NCBI RefSeq assembly: GCF_019320115.1
Contig: NC_089581.1
Span: 69,513,294-69,577,293, forward strand
Length of the DNA: 64,000 bases
Direction of reading: 5' to 3'
DNA from: Miscanthus floridulus
Lineage: Eukaryota > Streptophyta > Magnoliopsida > Poales > Poaceae
The position numbers and the translations under genes are program-made. This document shows, in pieces, positions 45,204 to 55,262 of the stretch; position 1 is the stretch's first letter, and every line of letters starts with the position of its first letter. The notes beneath the pieces were generated by a model. That model was not told where the DNA came from, did no database searches, and saw only the letters and a program-made list of their open reading frames with translations.

Positions 45204-46565
45204 TGTTGACACAAAATGTGACGCACTGTGCCTCACACACAGCAAGCCGGAAAGCGTGGCTTCAATCGGGTTCCCGGGTGCTTCGTGATCCGGAAGCGTG
45301 CCAGTCAGTTTGACCTGAAAACTAACAAGGGATAGAACAATTAAATGTCAAACCGGAACATGTCGGGTAATACCAGACAGTTCCTCATATACGGCTCTGA
45401 AGCCACTTACAATGACATACAGCTATAAAGAGCTGTCTGCCAACAAGTTCATAAATCATTCAGCTAATCATGAGATGAATGCACGTAAAGACCTAATTGC
45501 CGAATACATGTACATGGGAAGACATGTTCGAACAAGTGAAATTAATTATGAGTTAGTGCATAACCAAGCTCGGCAGTCTAGCCGAGTTGGGGTCCATGAA
45601 GGAGGAACATGCAAATAAATACACTTAAACTAATCTAAAACCTGCATCTGCCGCACGACACCTAGTTTCGTCAAAGCTTAAACGTAATTAAAATGCATGA
45701 ACCCACGACATGTGACAATCTAGATCAAAATAATTCAGCCATTACGAGCGTATTACCTATTTGTGAAGGTAATACGAAAATAATGATTATTGAAGCACGA
45801 AATAAACCATAAGAGAGGGCCGAACAATATCGATCTAGATTGGGCAGAAGTGTGTTACAAATATATAAAATATTTAAAACATGCAACACTGGATAACTTA
45901 ATGAATCTATTTAGATTTGCCATATCTAATAGAGCCGATAACTGTCTTGCTTCCACTAAGCATATTGAACAAACGCCTGCCGCACGGTATTTACTCATAA
46001 GCAAAGCATAAGCAAAGACTTCTTGATTGTCAAGCAAAGATCCGCCGCACGATCATTGAAAACAAACAAGACTACTTGCATCACGTCTAAATCCACCGCA
46101 TGATACTAGACATGATAACAAGGTTGTCGGAACTTACGGAGGTCGACGGATCGATGACTCCTCTCGAAGAACTCGACGACACGACAAAAGGACTCGAAAG
46201 TTGGCGCGGGGCCGGTTGTATTGATTTGGTTGTGAACCCTTATTACAATGGTTGAGGGTCAATATTTATACCCTGGACAAAACACGAGTCCTAGAGGACT
46301 ACGATTCACAAAGGAACTTTTAAACAAACTTGGAAACTCACGATTCCTTACCCTAAACTTTTAGAGTCCTTTACTATTACAACTTTCACCTTTTCGATCG
46401 GCCTTGCCTGCCATCTTCTGTTTTTCCTGAATGGAATCACCGCCTTCTGGAGTAACCGACCGCAATGCATTTAGCCGACCGCTTGCTTTGTTTGCCGAAT
46501 ACCCTTCTTCCCGCATGTGGGTCTACCTGTCATCTTCCAGAATCGACCAAAATCCAGTGTTAACA
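45204..46565 (-). repeat. 3' LTR of the Tat element (1362 bp)
   Basis: Same length as the copy at 57971-59332, and differing at only about 18 positions. The minus-strand TATA box lies at 46263-46270. Confidence 0.95.
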
Positions 46566-46712
46566 CATGCCCCCTCAATTTCGGGATAAAAGTTGTTTTA
46601 TTCTGAAATTGACCACAAGCTCTTTCATTCTCCTAGGTCATCACCGTTCAAAACCGCAGCCGCTGCCCAATTCAAGCTTTCAGCGCAACCTCGGACCTCC
46701 TTCAAATCTTCA

Positions 46713-49700
46713 ATGGCGACCCAGGATGAAATCCCAGAGGTAAACTTTACTTATATTCGGCAACTTTCATTTTATCCTCCCGCTCCTCTTTTGATTTACT
46801 CCCCTTTGATTTCAATCATCCTCTAAAGGAATACAAGAGCCAGATTTTGATCCCCTATGCTGCCAATCCCGACTCCTATTTCCTCGGCCCAATGGGAAAT
46901 CCTGACCCTTCTGAAATTATTGAGAAGGAAACCCAAAGAATTCCTTTCAAGTCTGGGATTACCTCGCCAAACCGATGGCCAAACACGTTCAAGAATTGGC
47001 CATTTCCCCCAATCACCGGATGGCGTAACTGGTACAGGAGAATGCTAGAGAAAAGCAGCAACCACTGGGAAAGTCAGGACATCAGTCATTGTCTGGAATT
47101 ATCTTTAGCAGAGACACCCAGGAATGATTCCCTTTTGATAGCAGCTTCTCATTTTTGGTCTGACACTATCAATGCCTTTATCTTTGGTCATGGTATTATG
47201 ACCATCACTCTAGCTGACGTATTCATGATGACTGGCTTGAATGTGTCATTGCCAGTATATCCCTATAAATACAAGAGCAAAAGTAATCAAAGAGCTGTCA
47301 GCTCCGGATGTGGATGGGTCAAACATATCCAGAACTACATGAATGCATCTGGCACCGTCTCTGACAAAGAGCTAAAAGCCTTCATGAATATGTGGCTATG
47401 CAGATTCATCTTCTGTGGAAAATCCAATGAACCAACCCTAAATCACATGGTAATGGCTGAAGACTTAGCTGCAGGCACTCAGATCCCACTAGGCAAATAT
47501 CTCTTAGGGTCTGTTTATCATATGATGCATCAGATTACTCTTCAGATGCGCCAAGGTGGAGAAATCTCTTGTGTGAATGGTCCCTGGTGGCTAGTTCAAA
47601 TGTGGCTTCAGCTATATATGCATCAGATAACCTCTATGAGCCTCTTCAATCTAAGTTTTCCTTCAGTTAACTATGCTGAAGGTAGTATAGCAAAGGTTAA
47701 GGCTTGTCAGACTTATGGGGAAGCAGCATCATCTATAAGCATTGACATAGACATCGGTCATTTCTTCAAGCTATTTTTTAAAGGATTCGGCAATGTGCTC
47801 TGGTTTCCTTATAGAGAAAATGAAAATTTGACTTTGCCCTGCAAGTTTAGTTATGAAATCGGTTGTTCAGGTCAAGAATCCACAGAGATTTTCAACTCCT
47901 TTATCAAACCTTGCACTCTGCCAGCCGAATTTCATCATGGGAGGTTAGTGCAGTCCACCTATGAATTCTACTATCCAAATATGGTGGCCAGACAATTAGG
48001 ATGCGGCCAACTGCCTCCAAGATTCCTCTTCTCAACAATCATAAAGTCAAGGGAAGTAATAACAGAAAGAATGGAAGCCAAGAAGATCTTTGAATTAGGA
48101 TGGGAATTGCCAACATATGAACCATCTCCATTTGGGCTAATAGATGTTGCTCATCCCTTCTTCGTCTCTTGGTGGCAAGAATGGCATGCTCATATCTTCA
48201 ATATGTCAGTTCATTCTTTATGCAAAAACTTGCAACCCGACTTTGCTTCTGATAGCGAGGTAACTTCATTATGCTCATCATTTCTTGCATCCTGAATTCA
48301 CTTCTTATTTTAAAATCTAGTTATGCACAGGATCTTGAGTTTACTCCCCCAGCCAAAGCAATCCAGTACTATTCGGCTGGTCCCAAGCCTGCTCTGGGGT
48401 TTGATGCTCCAAACTTAAAGGAATTCATGAAAGCTCCTGTAACTTTGGATTCAGCACCTTTAAAGGCACTCATGAAAACTCCTGCTACTTCAGCTGCTGC
48501 ATCTTCAAGAGGAAAAAGCAAAAGGAAAACATCTGACAATTTTCTCTTACCCAAGAAACCAAGGACCAAGAAAGCCAGATTATCTCCTAAGGCATGAATC
48601 TTTTATTTTTTTATCAGGTTAACAGCCTCACTTAGCAGTAAACCTGACAACCTCTATATTTATTGCTTCCATTGCAGCCACAAGTCGAAATTCCCACACT
48701 GGGCAACACCTCAGCGCCTGTAGAACCAACCCCTGAAGTTTCTACTGAAGATGAAGAAATCCATGATAGCAAAACTTCAGAGACTCACGAAGCTGAAAGT
48801 TTAAAAGCTCACAAATCTGATGAAACCATAGGTAACATCGTTCAACCAATTCCCCTTTTTCTCTTTCTTCCTAAATAACACCTATCTCTTGTGCTTATTA
48901 CCATTTACTTTATTGAGAATAGATGACATCTTAGATGAACTGGCAAGGGAAACTTCTCCTGATCAAGCTCCAAATACGTCCCTTCTGAACCTTCAGCCAA
49001 GCTCTCCAGCAAACCAGGGTGTAACCCATCCTGATGATCAATCAGTTCAGCAGGTAATACCTTATCTTACACTATATTTCAGCAAAATTACCCAATCGGC
49101 TAATACCTTCTTTCTTCTCTTTTCCTTAGAAGAACATCACTAAACCGACCACCAGCTACTCCTTCTCAATTGAGGACTACATCATTGAGAAAGGTGAAGA
49201 GATCACTTCTCATCAAACCTTATCGTTGGAAAATCAGGCTCGGCTAAAAGAGGTGATCATTCTGCTGAATAAGGATACCATTAGTCTGGTTCAGGATGCA
49301 GACCAGATAAAAGACCTCCTTGAACTCATTGATCAAGATATTCCCTCTGCTCTCAAGACTCCCCTAGAATCTGCAGCCCATCTCGATGACCACTTTGCTA
49401 TGGTGAGAAGGGCAACCAAGAACATATCTTCGAGGGCTGCTCTACAAAAGGATAGATCTTTGAAAAAGCTGGAGATTAAAGATCTTCACTCTCATATCCA
49501 GACTACGAGAAATTCCTTGGCAACCTTGGAGCCTGAACTGAAAGCCATGGAGGATGAAAAAAGCAGACTAGAAGCTCAACTAGCCAAACTGAATGTCAAA
49601 ATTCAGTCTCACAGGGCCCATATAACTAATTTGCCAAAGAACATAGAAGCAGCTTCACTAAAGATAGCTTCGACCATCAAAGAAGATCAACAGATCAAAA

Positions 49701-49813
49701 CTAAGTTATCCAGCATCCAGAGTTCCGAAGATGAAGATCAAAAAGTGCTAGATAATGTTAGCCGAATCAGGACTGAGGCTATAGAGGCAATCAATCATCT
49801 TCTGAACCAGTAG
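46713..49813 (+). CDS. Six-exon plant mobile domain (PMD) gene carried antisense in the Tat element
   Basis: Exons: 46713-46739, 46829-48259, 48331-48591, 48678-48831, 48923-49053, 49130-49813; joined they give 895 residues with an open frame. All introns are GT-AG except intron 3, which needs a GC donor (AAG|GCATGA). Exon 2 (477 codons) is a plant mobile domain of the aminotransferase-like/MAIN type, for example SDTINAFIFGHGIMTITLAD and VFMMTGLNVSLPV. Exon 3 ends Lys/Arg-rich (GKSKRKTSD, KKPRTKKARL), a likely nuclear signal. Exons 4-5 are acidic and Ser/Pro-rich, and exon 6 is a long coiled coil. AATAAA-like signal at 49827. PMD proteins MAIN/MAIL1 act in plant transposon silencing; the function here is unknown. 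Extra antisense ORFs are known in Tat elements such as Grande. No stop interrupts the gene, unlike gag-pol. Confidence 0.8.
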
Positions 49814-50174
49814 ATATTGGATTTGTAATAAACTTAAGTGTGACATCTTCTTTCCCTTGGTTAACCAGCTTTATGTTTTCTTATTTTTATTCATTCGAAA
49901 GCAATCGACCCCTTTCCCTTAAATTACTCGATTAGAATATAGCCGATTGTCTCCATTCTTTCGATAGTCGAACGAATCCAATTCAAACATTGTGAGGGTA
50001 TAACCGAACAATGTTGGCTCCAACAAACCAAAGAGGTATTTGAGTGACGTTCGACTTAACCCATGCGTGGCCCAGCCCAGTAACGGCCTAGCCGAAAGGG
50101 AAAAAACCTACTCTGCCGTTCGGGATTCTCGCCCCACAACCCCGTGGAATTCGCCACGATCCTTCGCTTTGGCT

Positions 50175-50182
50175 TATAAATA
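50175..50182 (+). promoter_or_regulatory. TATA box of the second cargo gene
   Basis: TATAAATA in the context GGCTTATAAATAGACC, 121 bp before the ATG at 50296 and followed by a pyrimidine-rich leader. It reads antisense to gag-pol and is far from either LTR, so it is an internal promoter of the element. Confidence 0.6.
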
Positions 50183-50295
50183 GACCCTTCCGTTAGCCTT
50201 CATCGCTATCTTCGCCTCAGCGTTCTCACATCTGTCTCCTCCACTTCCTTCGTTCGATTCATTCTAGAAGAAAACCCTAACCTCCATCAAAGCAA

Positions 50296-51169
50296 ATGAC
50301 GAACAATGGCAACCGTGGCAAGCGTCCTGCCAACGGAGAGGCTGAAGGAAGCAGAGCATCGCGCTGCCGGCGTCGTGGGTATGATTTGGCTTTTTGCCCC
50401 CTTTGCAATTTTCTTGTTCATCTCTTAATTTCGATTTTTCCTTCCTCATTCATCAGGATAAGGGTCATCAGCTCCAGCCAATACCATCTCCTTCCTCCAG
50501 TGATGGCAGCTCAACCGGGAACTCCATCATCCGGCTCCTCCGGGTCTTCCAGCTCTTCAAGCTCTTACCATTCCAATCCTTGGGGTTCGGCAGAACCAGC
50601 TGATGCACACCATCCATACTCTCACGAAGAGGCGCTCAAGTTTCGCCAGGAGAGGGACGAAGCCCGGGAGGAGCTAGGCGACGTCTCCAAGAAGTTCGGC
50701 ATCAATCAAGCCGAATGGGAGGACCAGCGGAAATAATTCTGCGACGCCATCACCGGTTTGATATCTTCATTTAATTTTATCATCCTAACTTCCTTTGCTT
50801 GCCGACCCATTTCTTCTTTTCTGCCCAGCTCTTTCAGCGGAGAATGATCGCTTGAAGACGGCGGCGAACAAGATTGCCGACAAGGTGAATGCTCAGGGGG
50901 AGACATCCGAGGCACGCCTTGATGCTGTGGACGGCCGCATTGATCAGGCCGTCATCCAAGGTGTGCACCTTGGTGCTTCTCTCGGGCTGGCGGCAATGAC
51001 CTCCCAAACCAACGAGGACTACTCCTCCCAGCCAGTTGGCTTCGTTGGAGGACGCCCGGACGAAGTCGACGACATCGATGAGCGTCTGGAGGCCTACGAC
51101 GATCATGCTGCTGCCCTTGCCAAAATCACAAACCCCCAGTCCGTCCTCAACAAGTTATTTGAGGAATAG
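50296..51169 (+). pseudogene. Second antisense cargo gene (three exons, one in-frame TAA)
   Basis: Exons: 50296-50378, 50457-50755, 50829-51169; joined they give 241 codons. The frame is open except for TAA at 50734-50736 (in DQRK-stop-FCDAIT), best explained as CAA to TAA. The 78-base intron 1 is T-rich and a multiple of three, so unspliced RNA also stays in frame. The protein has a basic N-terminus, a Ser-rich stretch, then a charged helical segment (EEALKFRQERDEAREELGDV) and an exon-3 helix (ALSAENDRLKTAANKIADKV). I recognise no known family. It has its own TATA box, and its 3' end converges on the end of integrase 270 bp away. If the TAA is real, only a 120-residue N-terminal product could be made from spliced RNA. 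Confidence 0.6.
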
Positions 51170-51307
51170 TTTGTATTAGGATGGACTTTTTATAAATAAT
51201 CTCGTCCTTTGGAAGAATACTTATTTCTTTGATTCTTTTCGGTAAAATTCCACTTACGACTGTCAGAAAAATGCTGAAAACAACCCAGTTTCGAATAAAC
51301 ATTCTTG

Positions 51308-51431
51308 TGCTAGAGGCGATGCAAACTGCATCGGCTATTTTGTGCTAAAGGCAATATGAACGATATCGGCTATTCTCAGTCTTGTATCTGATTTTTAGGC
51401 TAAAGGCGATATGAACAATATCGGCTTCTCT
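51308..51431. repeat. Three tandem hairpin-forming repeats between convergent genes
   Basis: Three copies of a unit like GTGCTAAAGGCGATATGAAC plus a GATATCGGCTATT end, about 35-50 bp apart. Each has an internal inverted repeat (CGATRT, 5-6 base loop, ATATCG or GCATCG). They sit between the 3' end of the second cargo gene (51169) and the stop of integrase (51441). Confidence 0.7.
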
Positions 51432-51440
51432 GATCTACAT

Positions 51441-52493
51441 TCATGAACCAACCTCAACACTGGGGTAGTATTTCTTAAGAAATCTTCCATTGATAGCTCT
51501 GGTAAACTCCTCCCCAAATAAAGTCTTCAATATGTATGCATTGCCAGGTACACATTCTACTATTCGGAAAGGACCTTCCCAATTTGGAGACCATTTGCCG
51601 AACGCTCTATCCTTTGTTCCAACTAGCAATATAGTTTTCCAAACCAAATCTCCTTCTGCGAATCGCTTCAGCCTAACCCTTTTGTTATAATACTTGGCAA
51701 TGCGTATTTTATTCTTCTCAATATTTTCCAATGCCTTGAGACGAATCAAATGTAGATCTTCCAATTCATCCATCATTAAATTCTTATAATCCTCTTCCAC
51801 CAATTCTTTCTGTAACACAACTCACCTGGATCCTGACCGTAATTCCCATGGTAATACAGCATGATGCCCGTAAACCAGTTCATAGGGAGATGTTTGAGTG
51901 GACCCATGACAAGCCATTCGGTAAGCCCACAATGCTTCATTAAGAACCAAGTGCCATCTCCTTGGCTTTTCATCAATCTTCTTCTGGATGATTTTAATCA
52001 TAATCTTATTTGATGCTTCTGCCTGACCATTAGCTTGGGCATAATAAGGAGAAGAATTATACAACTTAATCCCCATATCTTTGGCAAAATCACAAAATTC
52101 TGAAGAAGTAAACTGAGTTCCTTGATCAGTTGTTATAGTTTGAGGAATCCCGAATCTGTGAATTATATGTTCCTTAACAAAACTGATCATATTCTCGGAC
52201 GTTACCTTCTTCAAAGGAATAGCTTCAACCCACTTGGTGAAATAATCCGTGGCTAAGAGTACAAACTTGTGTCCCTTATTAGAAGGAGGATTGATCTGAC
52301 CAATTAAATCTATACCCCATCCTTTGAACGGCCAAGGCTTGATTATAGGATTCATAGCAGACGCTGGAACTTTTTTAATATTGCCGAATTTTTGACAATT
52401 GTGACACCCTTTGTAATATTCAAAACAATCTTCCAACATAGTCGGCCAAAAATAACCAGTTCTTCTAATTATCCACTTCATCCGATAAGCTGA
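51441..52493 (-). pseudogene. Tat element integrase, two nonsense codons
   Basis: In frame with the RT ORF. A TAG at 52494-52496 separates it from pol upstream and a TGA at 51822-51824 splits it; both fit C-to-T changes of CAG and CGA. The zinc-binding part (CHNCQKFGN) is seen near the start. The catalytic triad is complete: GIDLIGQI, TTDQGTQF and NGQAEASNK. The C-terminal domain follows (LKRFAEGDLVWK, then GKWSPNWEGPF and NGRFLKKYYPS). The protein would insert the cDNA. The copy is coding-intact apart from the two stops. Confidence 0.88.
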
Positions 52494-54710
52494 CTAATGT
52501 GCACCACACAATCCTTCGTGAACCTCATACATCACTTTCTTGGCTTCTTCTTGACTTAAACATTTGAGTAATACTCCATCGATGGACTTGTAATATAACT
52601 GATCATCAAGAAATACAAATTTGAGAGCTTTGTACCTGAGTTTTCGGGAAACCTTTTGAGATGGATCTTTCAGGTAATTGGTAATTTCGCATCTCCAATC
52701 ACCATCTACTTGATCAGTATTTGAAACATTTTCTTTCATAGCAAACACTTCCCGACTCTCTCGATATCCAGAAGCAGCTTGAGCTAACTTATTTGCTTCT
52801 TCATTGTATTCCCTAGGGATATGATGCAAGGTTACTACCAGGAAATTCTTCAAAAGTTCTCTACACTCCTCATAATATTCTCTTAACACATTGTTCTTGC
52901 AATCATACTGACCATTCAGTTGGTTAATCACCAACTCAGAATCCCCAAAGATTTCAACAGCAACAGCCTTTACTTCTATAAGAAGCCGAAGCCCTCTAAG
53001 CAATGCTTCATACTCTGCTTGATTATTAGTAACATGAAACTCAATAGGAACTGCATACTCAAAAACTTTTCCTCGTGGGGAAATCAAAAGAATACCAGCA
53101 CCACCACCTTTGTTACAAGATGATCCATCGAAGAACAAGGCCCAAGGCACAATGCTTACCACCTCAACAGAAAGATCCCGATGTTGGGTAATAAAATCGG
53201 CAATAACTTGACCCTTTACCGCCTTTGCCGATTCATACCTTAAATTAAATTCTGACAATGCTAAAATCCATTTGCCAATTCTTCCATTCAAAATCGGCAT
53301 TGATAGCATATGTTTGATTACATCAAAACTAGAAACCACCACGCATTCGGCATTCAACAAATAGTGCCGAAATTTAGTACATGAGTAATACACACACAAG
53401 CAAAGCTTTTCTGTAGCCGAATACCTTGTTTCCGGGTCTAGCAGTTTTTGGCTAAGATAAGCTACGACTCTTTCTTTTCCTTCAAATTCTTGCATAAGGG
53501 CCGATCCTATCGTTAGGCTATCGGCCGCCACATACAACTTAAAAGGCTTGTCAAGTTGTGGAGGTACCAGCACAGGTGGTGCCTTCATATATTGCTTGAT
53601 CTCATCAAAAGCCTTTTGTTGTATGTCACCCCATACAAATTTTTGATCCTTCTTGAGCTTTAATAAAGGAGAAAAGGGTAAAACTCTTTCTGATAGATTG
53701 GATATGAATCTTCTTACAAAGTTGATTTTGCCTAACAATGATTGTAATTCCGTGAGATTAGTTGGCAGCACAACTTTGTCTATTGCTTCCATGCTCTTTT
53801 TCCCAACTTCAATTCCTCCTTTATGAACTAAAAATCCCAAAAACTCACCAGCCGAAACTCCAAAGGCACATTTGTTTGGATTCATCTTCAAGCCATGCTT
53901 TCTTGTGCACTCTAGAGTCTTTCTTAAATCGGCTAAATGTCTTTCATGATTTCTAGACTTGACTACTACATCATCGATGTAGATTTCTACAATCTTGCCG
54001 ATCAACTCATGAAAAATATAATTCATAGCTCTTTGATAAGTTGCACCGGCATTCTTTAACCCAAATGTCATGACTATCCACTCAAACAAACCAATATGAC
54101 CAGGACATCTGAAGGCTGTTTTTGAAATATCTTCCACTGCCATAAAAATTTGATTATAGCCAGCATTACCATCCATAAAACTAATGACTTCATAGCCTGC
54201 TGCTGCATCTACTAGTAAATCGGCAACCGGCATTGGGTAACCATCCATAGGAGTGGCCTTATTAAGATTTCTGAAATCTATGCAAACCCTCATTTTTCCA
54301 TTTTTCTTGTATACCGGTACTATATTTGAAATCCACTCTGCATACTTGTAGGGCCGAATGAAGTTTGCTTCTATTAATCTTTCAACCTCCTTCTTCACAT
54401 CGGCCAATACCTCCTCTTTGTATATCTTCCATGGAGGTTGTTTGTAAGGATGAAATCCAGGTTTAATGGGTAATCGATGCTCAACAATGGAACGATCCAA
54501 TCCAGGCATTTCCGTATAATCCCAAGCAAAACAATCTTTAAACTCTTTCAATAGGTCTATCAATCTTGATTTATATTCTGGGTCTAACTTTGCACTAATA
54601 TACATCGGCCCTGGCTTAGAATCATCACTAACATCAATTTCTTCCAACTTATCAGCCGACATAAAACCACGTCCCAACTTTCCTTTGTTGCCATCGACAG
54701 GATTTCCCAT
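52494..54710 (-). CDS. Tat element RT, degenerate RNase H and archaeal-type RNase H
   Basis: One uninterrupted 738-codon ORF. RT blocks: MRVCIDFRNLNKATPMD, YEVISFMDGNAGYNQI, FGLKNAGATYQRAMNYIF and the catalytic YIDDVVVKS near residue 250. The usual Gypsy RNase H follows with its Asp positions changed (YVAADSLTIG for DAS, SSFDVIKHML for TDH). After it lies a second RNase H (FFDGSSCNKGGGAGI, NNQAEYEALLRGL, IFGDSELVINQL, IPREYNEEANKLA) with the acidic residues kept. Acquisition of such an archaeal-type RNase H is a known Tat-lineage trait, and here it appears to have taken over. The ORF starts with an ATG overlapping the protease stop (TAATG), in another frame. Confidence 0.92.
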   Translation of the reverse strand: MGNPVDGNKGKLGRGFMSADKLEEIDVSDDSKPGPMYISAKLDPEYKSRLIDLLKEFKDCFAWDYTEMPGLDRSIVEHRLPIKPGFHPYKQPPWKIYKEEVLADVKKEVERLIEANFIRPYKYAEWISNIVPVYKKNGKMRVCIDFRNLNKATPMDGYPMPVADLLVDAAAGYEVISFMDGNAGYNQIFMAVEDISKTAFRCPGHIGLFEWIVMTFGLKNAGATYQRAMNYIFHELIGKIVEIYIDDVVVKSRNHERHLADLRKTLECTRKHGLKMNPNKCAFGVSAGEFLGFLVHKGGIEVGKKSMEAIDKVVLPTNLTELQSLLGKINFVRRFISNLSERVLPFSPLLKLKKDQKFVWGDIQQKAFDEIKQYMKAPPVLVPPQLDKPFKLYVAADSLTIGSALMQEFEGKERVVAYLSQKLLDPETRYSATEKLCLCVYYSCTKFRHYLLNAECVVVSSFDVIKHMLSMPILNGRIGKWILALSEFNLRYESAKAVKGQVIADFITQHRDLSVEVVSIVPWALFFDGSSCNKGGGAGILLISPRGKVFEYAVPIEFHVTNNQAEYEALLRGLRLLIEVKAVAVEIFGDSELVINQLNGQYDCKNNVLREYYEECRELLKNFLVVTLHHIPREYNEEANKLAQAASGYRESREVFAMKENVSNTDQVDGDWRCEITNYLKDPSQKVSRKLRYKALKFVFLDDQLYYKSIDGVLLKCLSQEEAKKVMYEVHEGLCGAH

Positions 54711-55189
54711 TAAAAATTACTATGAGAGCTGACTGCTTGGATCGGCTGTTGGCCTTCGCTGAAAACATTTACAGGACCTTCTTTCCACAGTTTTCCAGAG
54801 AAACAATCGACGCCTTCATATTCCCAGTAGGTAGATTCTGTGGCAGCAACACTTACCGAATCGTCAGCATGCACAACTTCAACATCATCTCCAATCCATT
54901 GAATGAGAATTTGATGCATAGTTGAAGGAATGCAACAATTAGCATGGATCCAATCTCTGCCCAAGAGTAGACTATATGCCCCCTTGCCATCAATGACAAA
55001 AAAGGTTGTAATCAGAGTTTTTGACCCAATAGTCAGCTCGACATGGATAGCACCTCGGGTATCAGAAGGATTGCCAGCAAAGTCCCTAAGCACCATGTTA
55101 GTTTTCAATAATTCTTCATTAGTTATCCCAAGCTTCCTGAAGGTAGTATAAGGCATGATATTGATAGCAGCCCCTCCATCGACAAACAT
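54710..55189 (-). CDS. Tat element aspartic protease
   Basis: The ORF opens with MFVDGGAAINIMPYTTFRKL, a retropepsin active-site region (D-G-G where many have D-S/T-G), and continues with a second-lobe LLLGRDWIHANCCIPSTMHQ motif. It is in a different frame from gag (shift near 55250, in a run of six T before TGATAA) and from RT (shift at 54715, in a run of five T). The protease would mature the polyprotein. The ORF as called starts at an internal Met; upstream residues (from about 55245) are in the same frame, so the real product begins as part of a Gag-Pro fusion. Confidence 0.85.
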   Translation of the reverse strand: MFVDGGAAINIMPYTTFRKLGITNEELLKTNMVLRDFAGNPSDTRGAIHVELTIGSKTLITTFFVIDGKGAYSLLLGRDWIHANCCIPSTMHQILIQWIGDDVEVVHADDSVSVAATESTYWEYEGVDCFSGKLWKEGPVNVFSEGQQPIQAVSSHSNF

Positions 55190-55262
55190 CTTAGTTAAAG
55201 GCTTGCCATTGACATACCCCTTTAAATAGAGTGGTCTCAGGTGACGATTCTTGATTGGTTTA

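Noticed and set aside
45790..46037. 73-residue ORF repeated at 58557-58778
   Set aside because: Both copies are inside the two LTRs of the Tat element, so the repeat reflects LTR identity, not a conserved gene.
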